The notes beneath the pieces were generated by a model. It saw only the letters and a list, made by a program, of their open reading frames with translations, was not told where the DNA came from and ran no database searches. Positions 35,053-42,931 of a stretch of 64,000 nucleotides of DNA are shown one piece after another. The position numbers and the translations under genes are program-made. Source of the DNA: Parabacteroides timonensis. GTDB lineage: Bacteria > Bacteroidota > Bacteroidia > Bacteroidales > Tannerellaceae. Numbering within the stretch: the first letter of the stretch is position 1; each line of letters begins with the position of its first letter. The stretch is from assembly GCF_900128505.1 (NCBI RefSeq), contig NZ_LT669941.1, positions 917,526 to 981,525 of the forward strand, given 5' to 3'.

Positions 35053-36158
35053 ATTTCTCCTCCTCCATCTGGTGTTTTCGTTTCCGGATGTAAATTCGCA
35101 CTTCCTGTCGCATTATTCCAGTCTTTTATCTCAGCTGACAAAGGAATTGCAATGTTTCCATCTTCACTTAATTTCAACTTTAAGGTTGTTATACAAGACT
35201 GCTTCAATGGTATAGCTTCCTTCGGAACAAACCTATATGTATTTATACCGCCATTAGATTTTACTTGAAAATGTAGAAAATCCCTATCGTTTATAAGATT
35301 ATTTTCAGGTAAAGGAATGATAGCTAAAAAGACATAGGTTTGCTGATCATTGGATGTTAACGGCGACGACTGCTTCCACATTGTCACGTCTGTCGGATCT
35401 CCTTTTCCTACCACCGTGCGCAAACCATCATTCGTTATTGTTTCAGAATACTTTAGTTCATATTCAGTCTGTACATTTTTCAAAGTAGCCGATAGCAATG
35501 CATCCCTATCCAATCCCCCGAGACCAATAGGAACAATGATTTCCGCTTTTACCATAACAAATACATGATGGAAAATCAGTCTTATATCATTATATTTCTC
35601 GTCCAGCAGCATACGGTGGTGTGCCAGCAACAGATCTGCATTTTTAAAACCAACTCCATCATCGTTACCTTGATCTGTCGGTATTACCGGCAAATAAGAA
35701 TCATTCCCCTCTTCTATGCTTGAAGAAGGCCGGTTCGGGACATAAGCCGCCTCAAACACATAAGCCAAAGATGTCGGTTTGAAGTCCTCCCAACTTACGG
35801 GATCCTCTTGGTCATCACCAGACTCTACACCACCCGTTGTTTCGGAGTCACCGACAGATTCGAATGGATAGTCATTGCCTTCCATATCTCCTCCATTATA
35901 AACAAAAGCCTGTGCTTTATCAAACTCCGGTTCAGAAAAGAACACTGTATTGACAAGTCGTATTTGATCTCCCTCTTTAAAAGTTGTATTCAGATAACTT
36001 TCATCTCCAGCACGAGTGGATATAGCCGATCCAGCAATCGATGCCGACAATCGGACCTCTGCGTCCTTGACTTTATCTCCCGGCATCATTTCTTCAGAGG
36101 TACACCCCCCCATCGAAAATAGCCAGACAGACAGGATCATATATTTTAGTTTATCCAT
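35049..36158 (-). CDS. fimbrillin-family lipoprotein, 369 aa
   Basis: Lipobox SMGGC (C19), then T-R-A at 48-50 as the putative processing site. The fimbrillin fold is recognised from FKEGDQIRLVN, AYVFEAAYVPN, RLIFHHVFVMVKAEIIVPIG and the C-terminal SCITTLKLKLSEDGNIAIPL followed by EIKDWNNAT. The last motif (a beta strand ending in W-N) is the usual close of Bacteroides fimbrillin-like domains. There is no adhesin extension, so it is probably a shaft or adaptor pilin. It is part of the same operon, with an ATGA overlap to the downstream gene. Confidence 0.75.
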   Translation of the reverse strand: MDKLKYMILSVWLFSMGGCTSEEMMPGDKVKDAEVRLSASIAGSAISTRAGDESYLNTTFKEGDQIRLVNTVFFSEPEFDKAQAFVYNGGDMEGNDYPFESVGDSETTGGVESGDDQEDPVSWEDFKPTSLAYVFEAAYVPNRPSSSIEEGNDSYLPVIPTDQGNDDGVGFKNADLLLAHHRMLLDEKYNDIRLIFHHVFVMVKAEIIVPIGLGGLDRDALLSATLKNVQTEYELKYSETITNDGLRTVVGKGDPTDVTMWKQSSPLTSNDQQTYVFLAIIPLPENNLINDRDFLHFQVKSNGGINTYRFVPKEAIPLKQSCITTLKLKLSEDGNIAIPLSAEIKDWNNATGSANLHPETKTPDGGGEI

Positions 36159-36184
36159 ACAATTTACTTTTTAAATCATTTATA

Positions 36185-37306
36185 TTAATCTTTCGAAGTA
36201 GCCTGATCGTCTTCAACTTCTTCCCAGGATCCCTCTACACACTCTTTGCCCCAAATTTTTATTTCCGCCCAAATGGCACTCGTACTAGAACCGTCATCTA
36301 ACTTGTTTACATTCACATTTAGAATAACATGAGTGCTGCGAATTAGGGATTTCAGACCCTTGATTTCAGCAGTGTAGTCCATTGAAGGTCCCCCCTCCGG
36401 TCCCATTCCGAACGTGATGGTATAAACTTGTTCGTCAGCCTTGCTTTTAAACGGATCTGTATAATAACTTTCATGCAAATAAATAGGGCCGTATGTTGTT
36501 GTCTCTTTTGCTTTTGCTTTTACTTTTAATTCAAAATCCCGTTCATTCACCGCTGGTTGATGAAAATCCTCTTCACCACCTAGAACATCCGGCACTTCAT
36601 AGTCTGTTATATATTCATCCATATTCACCCCATCCTCTGGTAAGTTGGTCATAAAATCAATCCAGTCATTCCATGCTTCATCATTACTGAGATGTGGCAA
36701 CAAATAAGACTTTGTTGCAATCGAGGATATTGAATAAGAGTTAATGACCAAATCTTGTTGGGTGTTATTCTTAAAATTGAAAGTAAACTTGATTGCAGCA
36801 ATTGCGATATGACATTCCAAATTTACATCCGTATCTTTAACATATACTTCATACCGTTTGGATGTAAAAGGAATCGGACTCCCCAAATCTTCAAAAACAA
36901 AATTATCCAATAGTTCTTCATTCCAAGTTCTACCAGTCCTGATGTCCTTCAAATTCAATGACGATATGCTTTCTGCATTTCCTAACAGATAAACCCATTT
37001 CGTTCCATCTTTTGTCACCGGAATGTCATAAGAGCTTTTAGGACGACTAAAAGGAGATAATGCGTTATATTCAACCTCTCTAGTATCCTTATCCACCACT
37101 ATGATACGTAAGTTCGTTATTTCCTCCCGTTCAGGAATATCTTCAGCCTTTGTCTCCATCCCTGGTATGACTGCTTGTATCCTCAGGTTGACCATCGAAT
37201 CCGGCAACACTTGCTCTTCTGCTTCTTCCTGCGAACAAGAAGAAAAAAGCAATAGAAGGAGCCAGATCCAACAAGGGCAAAGGATATGTATTATTTTTCT
37301 ACTCAT
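36185..37306 (-). CDS. fimbrial lipoprotein, FimA/Mfa-type, 373 aa
   Basis: Lipobox LFSSC (C24), T-K-A at 52-54. The segment EREEITNLRIIVVDKDTREV and the following strand pattern (WVYLLGNAESISSL) match the N-terminal domain of the P. gingivalis FimA/Mfa1 family (major fimbrial subunit, type V pili). The C-terminus has TYGPIYLHESYYT and LIRSTHVILNVNVNKL, again typical of the family. Its ATG overlaps the TGA of the anchor gene. It may be an accessory subunit joining the anchor or shaft to the tip proteins; position suggests a role like Mfa3 or FimC, but this is inference. Confidence 0.78.
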   Translation of the reverse strand: MSRKIIHILCPCWIWLLLLLFSSCSQEEAEEQVLPDSMVNLRIQAVIPGMETKAEDIPEREEITNLRIIVVDKDTREVEYNALSPFSRPKSSYDIPVTKDGTKWVYLLGNAESISSLNLKDIRTGRTWNEELLDNFVFEDLGSPIPFTSKRYEVYVKDTDVNLECHIAIAAIKFTFNFKNNTQQDLVINSYSISSIATKSYLLPHLSNDEAWNDWIDFMTNLPEDGVNMDEYITDYEVPDVLGGEEDFHQPAVNERDFELKVKAKAKETTTYGPIYLHESYYTDPFKSKADEQVYTITFGMGPEGGPSMDYTAEIKGLKSLIRSTHVILNVNVNKLDDGSSTSAIWAEIKIWGKECVEGSWEEVEDDQATSKD

Positions 37307-38298
37307 AATGCCGACAAATTATTCAATCGTACAACCCAATCATTGATAATAATATGAGCATTCACCCACAGATGATTCTCATCCAGGAAGAAGATCATCG
37401 ACCATTCGCTTTCGCGATCCAGGAACTCCTGATCCTCCATCCCCGCATACAAATCACTCTTCAATAACAACAGATAGTCATTCAACGGTATGTTGACTAC
37501 TTCACTGCCGTTCTGCTTGTTCGTGATAATCAAACGCGGATGATTCCCTACTGTCAGGCGAGATGTGGAAAACTCAGCATAAGCCACAGTTACCTTCGAA
37601 GCGTCACCTCCGGTATCCCCTACCGTGCGTTGTCCCTGTGCCCAGGGCAAGTAGGTAATAAATCCGTTCGTCAACAGGCTATTATCGTAGGCAAACAATG
37701 TATTGTCGTCATTCACAATCCGGAATGTGAAATCATCGTCCGACACCGGCTGGCCGTTCATCTGCTGAAGAATGATGCGGATATTATTCGTATTCTTCAT
37801 CATATAGAGAGTCTCTTCCTTATAGTCTCCCTCTTCTATTGTCATATCCAGATCTCCGAAAAACAGACCGTGCAAAGCCTTGTCGGAAGTCAATTTATTA
37901 TGTTGCATCAGGACAGACAAGTCGGAAAGTCGGTTGTTTGTTGCATCCGGTTCAGCCGTTACGCTAAAAGAATGGTCGGCACAAGCCAGACCTCCATAAG
38001 CCACAAAATGATATTTACCGGCTTCCAAATCGATCGGCATGCGATAGTTTTCATCGCTAAGCACATCGGTTGTCTCAGTGTGGGTAGCAACATAATTCCC
38101 CTCTTCATCATAAATATAAAGTGTCAGGCAATCCACCTTACTTGGGAAAGCATTGGCATATTCCATGTTGTAATCATACACAAAACGCAACAATACGCCG
38201 TGCGGACATGGCTCCGGATCGTCGTCGTGAATAAAGTTACACGAAGTGAACATGACAATCGGTAACACCCATAAAAATATTGAATATAAATGTTTCAT
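37303..38298 (-). CDS. FimB/Mfa2-family pilus anchor lipoprotein, 331 aa
   Basis: The ATG at 38298 (MKHLYSIFLWVLPIVMFTSC, C20) gives the lipoprotein signal. The frame is open 17 codons further upstream without a signal-like sequence. The mature part has PCPHGVLLRFVYDYNMEYAN and KVDCLTLYIYDEEGNYV, then LEAGKYHFVAYGGL, the signature of FimB/Mfa2 anchors, which end pilus growth and hold the fibre to the outer membrane. It is the only lipoprotein in the operon without the T-[K/R]-[A/T/S] tripeptide near residue 50, as expected for a subunit whose N-terminus is not cleaved. It lies directly after the major pilin gene. Confidence 0.85.
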   Translation of the reverse strand: MKHLYSIFLWVLPIVMFTSCNFIHDDDPEPCPHGVLLRFVYDYNMEYANAFPSKVDCLTLYIYDEEGNYVATHTETTDVLSDENYRMPIDLEAGKYHFVAYGGLACADHSFSVTAEPDATNNRLSDLSVLMQHNKLTSDKALHGLFFGDLDMTIEEGDYKEETLYMMKNTNNIRIILQQMNGQPVSDDDFTFRIVNDDNTLFAYDNSLLTNGFITYLPWAQGQRTVGDTGGDASKVTVAYAEFSTSRLTVGNHPRLIITNKQNGSEVVNIPLNDYLLLLKSDLYAGMEDQEFLDRESEWSMIFFLDENHLWVNAHIIINDWVVRLNNLSAL

Positions 38299-38326
38299 TG
38301 TTATTATTCGTCTAATGATTATTTGT

Positions 38327-40075
38327 TTACTGTTCTTGCTTATCACCAAAATTTATTTCATATTCACGCACTACCCACGGAAGAACCTCCACTGTCAGCT
38401 TTAAATGCGGAGTTGGATCCGGTTTAGGTTCCGGATCAGGGTCAGGGGTTGGTTCGGGATCCGGGTCAGGATCAGGATCGGGTGTTGGATCAGGGTCTGG
38501 TTTTTCCGGATCTTCCGGATCAACTTCATCCGGTGTATTCGGGTCCGGATAAGTACCCTCGGGATAACCGAACCGGTAGATAGCATCCACCTGGAGTTTA
38601 TACACATTATTACGTACGACGGCAAATTCCATCGGGCCCATAACGGCTGCTTTCCGATTATCGTTATGCCGGTTCCAGTAATAATAGTAAGTATAATAAT
38701 TCCCGTCCCGAGTATCAGGGGCATAAACGGTGAATCCGGCCTGCTTCAATGAAGAACCGGAGTTTACAGCTTCGCAAGCCTTTTTCAATTCCTCGTTTTC
38801 TCCGGTGGCCGCTGCCTGTTCTACGGCTTCCCAGTCACCATAAAGTTTGTTGTCGAATACATAGATCTTTCTTCCGGCTTCCTGCATTTTTTCCAGTGAA
38901 CTGCCTTCGGCTGCCTTAATGACTGCCTTGAACATTATGCCGGTAGTAATTCCGTTTCGCTGCCGTTCGACATTCGGTATGGTGTTTTCGGATGCATATC
39001 GCCAGATATGATACCCGTTATGCACCTGGTCGTTGTTCCACGATTCGTCTTCATCTTCTTCATTGTCAGCTATATCGCTCAGACGGGTAAATACCCGGTC
39101 GGCCGGTGACTCCAGGTTATAGAAAAAGTAGTCGGTCTTGTCCGGCCAATTCTTCTTTGTGTATGAACGTTTCCGGGTTGCATCTGTATCGACCACATAG
39201 TTGACTGGCGTTTCCGTTCCGCTGATTTCCGGGTTGGAGATACCGTCGGCTGCGTTGGAGACACGTCGCCAGTAATAAAAGCTTTTGCTCATGTTGACCA
39301 GGGCAACATCGGTCAGCTGGATATACACTTGCGGATTGCGACTGTAAGCAGTCGAACCATCTGTTTTGTCATACACACGATAGATATTGTTCGACATCTT
39401 CGCCCTGTAATCGAAACGAGCCACAGAACGTTCCACCCGAATGGTTCCCAGGCTCCAGGGTGTACCTTCATCCCGGTAGTCAGGCCACGAACCGGGGAAG
39501 TAGGCTGTATGGGGAATAGCATTCGACATGAAAAAACGATTATCCTGCCATGCCCGGCTATCTTCGCTCTCACCCTCCGCGATCGTGTACGATCCGTTCA
39601 GGAAATCAGTCATTGCCGTTCCGGCAGTCAACTGTCCGGCAGCACGCTTCAGCGCATCGCCCGGGTTACAAAACAGGTAGACCCGGATATCTCCTGCCCG
39701 GTTATACTCTTCCAGCCGTGCCAACGACATACTGATTACATACGTATTGGAAGGTTTCTGTGTGATGGGATAATTCCCGGAATGGATATATTTTCCCTCC
39801 TTGTCGGCAAAAAGCAACAGGATTTCTTGAATGTGGTTTTCCCGGTCTTTGCCGATCTCCTTGCCGTCTTCCGACGTCACATAATCGTCATCATCCGGAT
39901 CTGTCGTAGCACTCCGCGTCGAAGTCCCTTCCGAACGAAATCCGACCGTGAATTTTATATATACAGGATCCGTCACTTCCGATGTATCCTGACCATCCGA
40001 CGACATCTCATCGCTGCAACCGAACCCGATCAGGAAAAGCAGTATCCATAAGAATGATGTACTGAATATTTTCAT
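38327..40075 (-). CDS. Mfa1-type major fimbrillin, 582 aa
   Basis: Lipobox LIGFGC (C20). T-R-S at 53-55 is the predicted maturation site. ENHIQEILLLFADKEGKYIH is the conserved N-terminal strand region. VMGPMEFAVVRNNVYKLQVD near 490 and VEVLPWVVREYEINFGD at the end are the Mfa1 C-terminal motifs. Between them is a Pro-Asp tandem tract (about 515-560) encoded by a repetitive stretch near 38404-38570. The protein should polymerise by donor-strand exchange after proteolytic removal of its N-terminus. It is the first and largest structural pilin in the operon, after DUF3868 and before the anchor. Confidence 0.85.
   Translation of the reverse strand: MKIFSTSFLWILLFLIGFGCSDEMSSDGQDTSEVTDPVYIKFTVGFRSEGTSTRSATTDPDDDDYVTSEDGKEIGKDRENHIQEILLLFADKEGKYIHSGNYPITQKPSNTYVISMSLARLEEYNRAGDIRVYLFCNPGDALKRAAGQLTAGTAMTDFLNGSYTIAEGESEDSRAWQDNRFFMSNAIPHTAYFPGSWPDYRDEGTPWSLGTIRVERSVARFDYRAKMSNNIYRVYDKTDGSTAYSRNPQVYIQLTDVALVNMSKSFYYWRRVSNAADGISNPEISGTETPVNYVVDTDATRKRSYTKKNWPDKTDYFFYNLESPADRVFTRLSDIADNEEDEDESWNNDQVHNGYHIWRYASENTIPNVERQRNGITTGIMFKAVIKAAEGSSLEKMQEAGRKIYVFDNKLYGDWEAVEQAAATGENEELKKACEAVNSGSSLKQAGFTVYAPDTRDGNYYTYYYYWNRHNDNRKAAVMGPMEFAVVRNNVYKLQVDAIYRFGYPEGTYPDPNTPDEVDPEDPEKPDPDPTPDPDPDPDPEPTPDPDPEPKPDPTPHLKLTVEVLPWVVREYEINFGDKQEQ
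38404..38570. repeat. coding Pro-Asp tandem repeat in the major pilin
   Basis: Degenerate hexamers of the type GGATCC/GGGTCA on the plus strand encode about 20 Pro-Asp or Pro-Glu pairs near the C-terminus of the Mfa1-like protein. The unit is six bases, so slippage would add or remove whole dipeptides without a frameshift. Confidence 0.7.
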
Positions 40076-40109
40076 TTTTATTTATACTTTTCACGTTCAC
40101 ATTTTGATG

Positions 40110-41540
40110 TTATTCATTCCGCTTGGCAGCGATCTGTTTCAGATTTTCTTCCGCCTGTCCGGAAACAGACGTGTTTTTCAGATCCGACAGTATCGTCTCC
40201 GCTTTATCCAGTTTCCCCTCTAACATGGCGATAGCTGCCAAAGCCAACTGTTTCTCCGGAGAGTCAACGGTCTTACTGAGATAGCGTTTTGCCTGTTCCA
40301 ATTGACCGTTGCCGATAGCCGTATTGGCTGCATTCAGATTCGAAACGGGATCGTCCGGATACATGCGAACAGCGATCTCGAAGACCTCATTATACTGCCG
40401 GCTGCCCGGTTCGTAGGTTTGTGCAACCTGGAACATTTCACTCAAGCTAAGCTGCTTCGGATCAGTGTAAAGTAACTCTTTCGCCTCTTCGACCGTGAAG
40501 TTGCGGATCGTGTACTTCACCGCATAGTCCGAATGGCGAAGGGCCGGATAAACATCACGCAACAGGATCTTATAAGAAGTACCCCCGTTCAGCGTCTTGA
40601 GCTTCCATTCCTTTTTATCCAAATCAGAAGGTTCGTCCGCGCGGATGATGGCAAGCAGTTCGGCCTTGTCCGGCAACGACATCGTTTCCAACCGTTTCTC
40701 CAGCCCTGCCCAGTCTTCCGGTTCGAAGTCGACCGTAAAGGCGGCCTGGTCGAAATGATACAAGCCTTTTACGTAATCACGCAAGGCCTTGGCGCGGTTC
40801 TCTGCCAGGTAGGCATTGTTGGAGTAGCTGCCTTCGGGTGAAGCGTATCCTTTGATATACACCTCGGTGATAGTGGCGTACTTATCATTCCGTACCGACT
40901 CGACCGTCTCCCGTATCGCTCTCAACTCCTGCGGGTTATTGCGATAATCAGGATAAATGGTGATCTTGTTGACCGGGAAATCGAGAAAAGCGCTTCCCTC
41001 TTTCGCTCTGGCTTTTACTGCTTCGACTTTTGGCGTTTGATAGCAAAGGAAGGGTTTCAGGACAATTGGTTCTGCCAGGTTGATGGCGAACAAGGGGGAA
41101 CGGGTACTTTGCAAGGAGTCCCACCCGCAACCGCATTCATCGGTGATAAGGGCTACTTCCGACTTTTCCATCCAGCGGGCAAACGGAGTACGGGTCTGGT
41201 AGTCCACACTCTGTTCCTCACCGTTGCGGCGGCGCAACTCGATTTCTCTGTTTTCTATAAAATTACGGCCTGTACGTTCATATAATATATGACGGCTGCG
41301 GCCATTGATGATCACCGGGGTGAGTGGTCGTATGCTGTCATCGCGGACGATCACCGGCGTACAGACGATACTGCGGTCGCCTGCCACTTCGATCTGACTG
41401 AGGTCGAGTGTCATGCCGATCACCAGCGATGTATCGGCCTTTTCCACGATCTTGTCCCGGACAACGATTTCCTGTGCGCCGGCGGTTAAGGCTGAAAGTA
41501 GCAGGCCGGCGGTTATAAAGGGTATGTTTTTCTTTTTCAT
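40110..41540 (-). CDS. DUF3868 / OmpA-like envelope protein, 476 aa
   Basis: The signal peptide ends TAGAQ (residue 23). An N-terminal DUF3868 region (LVIGMTLDLSQIEVAGDRSI, CTPVIVRDDSIRPLTPVIIN) and an OmpA-like peptidoglycan-binding segment with VYIKGYASPEGSYSNNAYLA (G-Y-A-S-P-E-G-S, then LAENRAKALRDYV) follow. The last 130 residues are TPR-like helices. DUF3868 genes regularly lie beside FimA/Mfa pilus loci in Bacteroidales, so a role in anchoring or assembling pili at the outer membrane is likely (inference). It is preceded by DUF3575 (13-nt gap). Confidence 0.82.
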   Translation of the reverse strand: MKKKNIPFITAGLLLSALTAGAQEIVVRDKIVEKADTSLVIGMTLDLSQIEVAGDRSIVCTPVIVRDDSIRPLTPVIINGRSRHILYERTGRNFIENREIELRRRNGEEQSVDYQTRTPFARWMEKSEVALITDECGCGWDSLQSTRSPLFAINLAEPIVLKPFLCYQTPKVEAVKARAKEGSAFLDFPVNKITIYPDYRNNPQELRAIRETVESVRNDKYATITEVYIKGYASPEGSYSNNAYLAENRAKALRDYVKGLYHFDQAAFTVDFEPEDWAGLEKRLETMSLPDKAELLAIIRADEPSDLDKKEWKLKTLNGGTSYKILLRDVYPALRHSDYAVKYTIRNFTVEEAKELLYTDPKQLSLSEMFQVAQTYEPGSRQYNEVFEIAVRMYPDDPVSNLNAANTAIGNGQLEQAKRYLSKTVDSPEKQLALAAIAMLEGKLDKAETILSDLKNTSVSGQAEENLKQIAAKRNE

Positions 41541-41553
41541 GCGTCTTAAAGAT

Positions 41554-42144
41554 TTAGAATTGATAAATCAAGCTGACAGCCGCTTGTGTAGGACCGAAAT
41601 AGTGTTTCTTGACGGTCTCGATCTTGTTGCCGCAGTTGGTGCAGGGATACTTATCCGATTCGAGGTAGAGATAACCCACACCGACAGTCGCTTCCATATT
41701 CCAGTGCTTGGAAAGGATCCAGGAATACCCGTAGCTGATGCCCACACCGGCTCCCCAACCCTGGTGACGTTCGTTCTCCGTTCCCAGGAGCTTGATGTCA
41801 GAGACGTTGTACAACAGGTATGGTACATGCAATCCGATAAAATGTTTATAGAATGTTTCGCAGAACCAGTAACGTAGTTCCGGATGAACGCGCAGATGCT
41901 TAAGGGATTTGCCGTAGCTGCCGTCATCGTGCTTTCCGTCGAACGGATTCAGGCCGACCTCGGCTTCCACGCTCCAGTGACGGGCCAGGCGCACTTCCGC
42001 ACCCAGGTTAAATGTTGCCGTACCCAAATAGGGAATGTTGGTTTTGATACCGGCAACCGATCCCATGCTCTCCGACAGTTCGTTTTGTGCCGAAAGGCCA
42101 AAGGCCAGGAGGCTGAAAATCAGTAAAAAGAAACTCTTTTTCAT
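41554..42144 (-). CDS. DUF3575 outer-membrane-like protein, 196 aa
   Basis: The signal peptide ends GLSAQ. GIKTNIPYLGTATFNLGAEV, LARHWSVEAEVGLNPFDG and a C-terminal SLIYQF (terminal aromatic, typical of an outer-membrane beta-barrel) match DUF3575, a small eight-stranded barrel family. It carries a YPCTNCGNK Cys pair in a loop. DUF3575 and DUF3868 genes are standard partners of type V pilus operons, often placed before the major pilin as here. The molecular role is not established. Confidence 0.82.
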   Translation of the reverse strand: MKKSFFLLIFSLLAFGLSAQNELSESMGSVAGIKTNIPYLGTATFNLGAEVRLARHWSVEAEVGLNPFDGKHDDGSYGKSLKHLRVHPELRYWFCETFYKHFIGLHVPYLLYNVSDIKLLGTENERHQGWGAGVGISYGYSWILSKHWNMEATVGVGYLYLESDKYPCTNCGNKIETVKKHYFGPTQAAVSLIYQF

Positions 42145-42177
42145 ATAGTTTTGTTTTATTGGTTATTATTCTTGTTT

Positions 42178-42471
42178 TTACTTTTGGATATGGCTGTCTT
42201 TATTCAGCCGTTTTTTCAGGTCGCTGCCTACACAGAATTTGACGGTGGCAGAAGGCTCCAACATGCAGGGTTCCCCATTCTGGGGATTGCGGACGGGACG
42301 TGTTTTTTGCCTTTTAGGCAGGAATGTTCCAAAGCCTCGGATGGATACTTCTTCGTTTTGTTCCAGTGCTTCCGTTATGGATTCCAGCAACGTATTGATG
42401 AACAGGTTCACTTTGTATTGAGGGATCCCCAATTTCTCAGATACTCTTGATTCCAGGGTTCTTTTATCCAT
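42178..42471 (-). CDS. HU/IHF-type DNA-binding protein, first gene of the pilus operon, 97 aa
   Basis: The HU fold is clear: RTLESRVSEKLGIPQYKVNL, LLESITEALEQNEEVSIRGF, GTFLPKRQKTRPVRNPQNGE, with the intercalating-proline arm RPVRNPQNG and the end motif VKFCVGSDLKKRLN. Length and order are as expected. It heads the operon, 24 nt downstream of the left copy of the inverted repeat. An architectural protein here could assist the recombination event or regulate the operon (inference), much as IHF and HU assist fim inversion in enteric bacteria (known). Confidence 0.85.
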   Translation of the reverse strand: MDKRTLESRVSEKLGIPQYKVNLFINTLLESITEALEQNEEVSIRGFGTFLPKRQKTRPVRNPQNGEPCMLEPSATVKFCVGSDLKKRLNKDSHIQK

Positions 42472-42495
42472 ACTAGTGTGTGTTGTTTTGTTTGA

Positions 42496-42514
42496 ACTTA
42501 TTTATGAAATAAGT
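42496..42514 (+). repeat. left inverted repeat (IRL)
   Basis: ACTTATTT-ATG-AAATAAGT, 24 nt before the HU start codon. It is the inverse of the sequences at 42890-42908 and 42913-42931 over at least 18 nt. Confidence 0.8.
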
Positions 42515-42817
42515 TTTATCAGCCCGGAAAAACCACACTGAGAAAGAAAGACTGAAAGACAATAGGATAGTTTTTCTTTTATTTTATCTTTCAATTGTGT
42601 TTAAAAGAGTATAAATCCACTGTTACTTTCACATAACAGCTGTTAAAACACAAGGAAGGGTGACCGATCATATTCTCATTTTATCAAATTCAATATAAAC
42701 AAGCTATTACCGGCAAAAAAATTGTAAATTACAGACAAAACGCTAATACCAGATTTTCTTTACTACCCATACACATAAAAAACATGATGATTTTTTCTTT
42801 ATTTTTTCTAATCTTCT

Positions 42818-42825
42818 TACCTTTG
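42818..42825 (+). promoter_or_regulatory. promoter -7 box inside the invertible segment, facing away from the pilus operon
   Basis: TACCTTTG, a perfect TAnnTTTG match, is the best such box between the repeats. It reads rightward, toward and antisense to the recombinase 3' end. After inversion about the cores at 42505 and 42899 it would map to 42579-42586 on the minus strand, about 108-115 nt upstream of the HU start. A good -33 TTTG is not seen (the T-rich tract at 42791-42800 has TTTC). Confidence 0.6.
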
Positions 42826-42889
42826 TGGACATCTAGTATTAGGTATTAAGACAAAAGCGAATAAGAATCAATGTTCATTTCGTAATTGT

Positions 42890-42931
42890 TCTTATTTCAT
42901 AAATAAGTGACCTCTTATTTCATAAATAAGT
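42890..42931 (-). repeat. tandem right inverted repeats (IRR1, IRR2)
   Basis: Two copies of CTTATTTCATAAATAAGT start 23 bp apart (cores CAT at 42898-42900 and 42921-42923). Both are inverted relative to the left copy. IRR2 includes the last codons and TGA of the recombinase gene; because the arms are palindromic, the end of that ORF would survive recombination. Confidence 0.8.

Larger units (their letters stand above)
42496..42931. other. putative invertible promoter segment of the pilus operon
   Basis: The left copy ACTTATTTATGAAATAAGT (42496-42514) and two right copies in opposite orientation (42890-42908 and 42913-42931, each with CTTATTTCATAAATAAGT) enclose about 375 bp without a gene. 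The right pair is spaced 23 bp, and the outer copy covers the stop codon of the adjacent tyrosine recombinase. The 3-nt cores (ATG versus CAT) make the copies directional even though their 8-nt arms are palindromic. Recombination between them would invert the enclosed promoter. Confidence 0.75.

Noticed and set aside
39329..40051. 240-aa frame antisense to the major pilin
   Set aside because: Arg/Ile/His-rich shadow without domain; the Mfa1-type protein is well supported.
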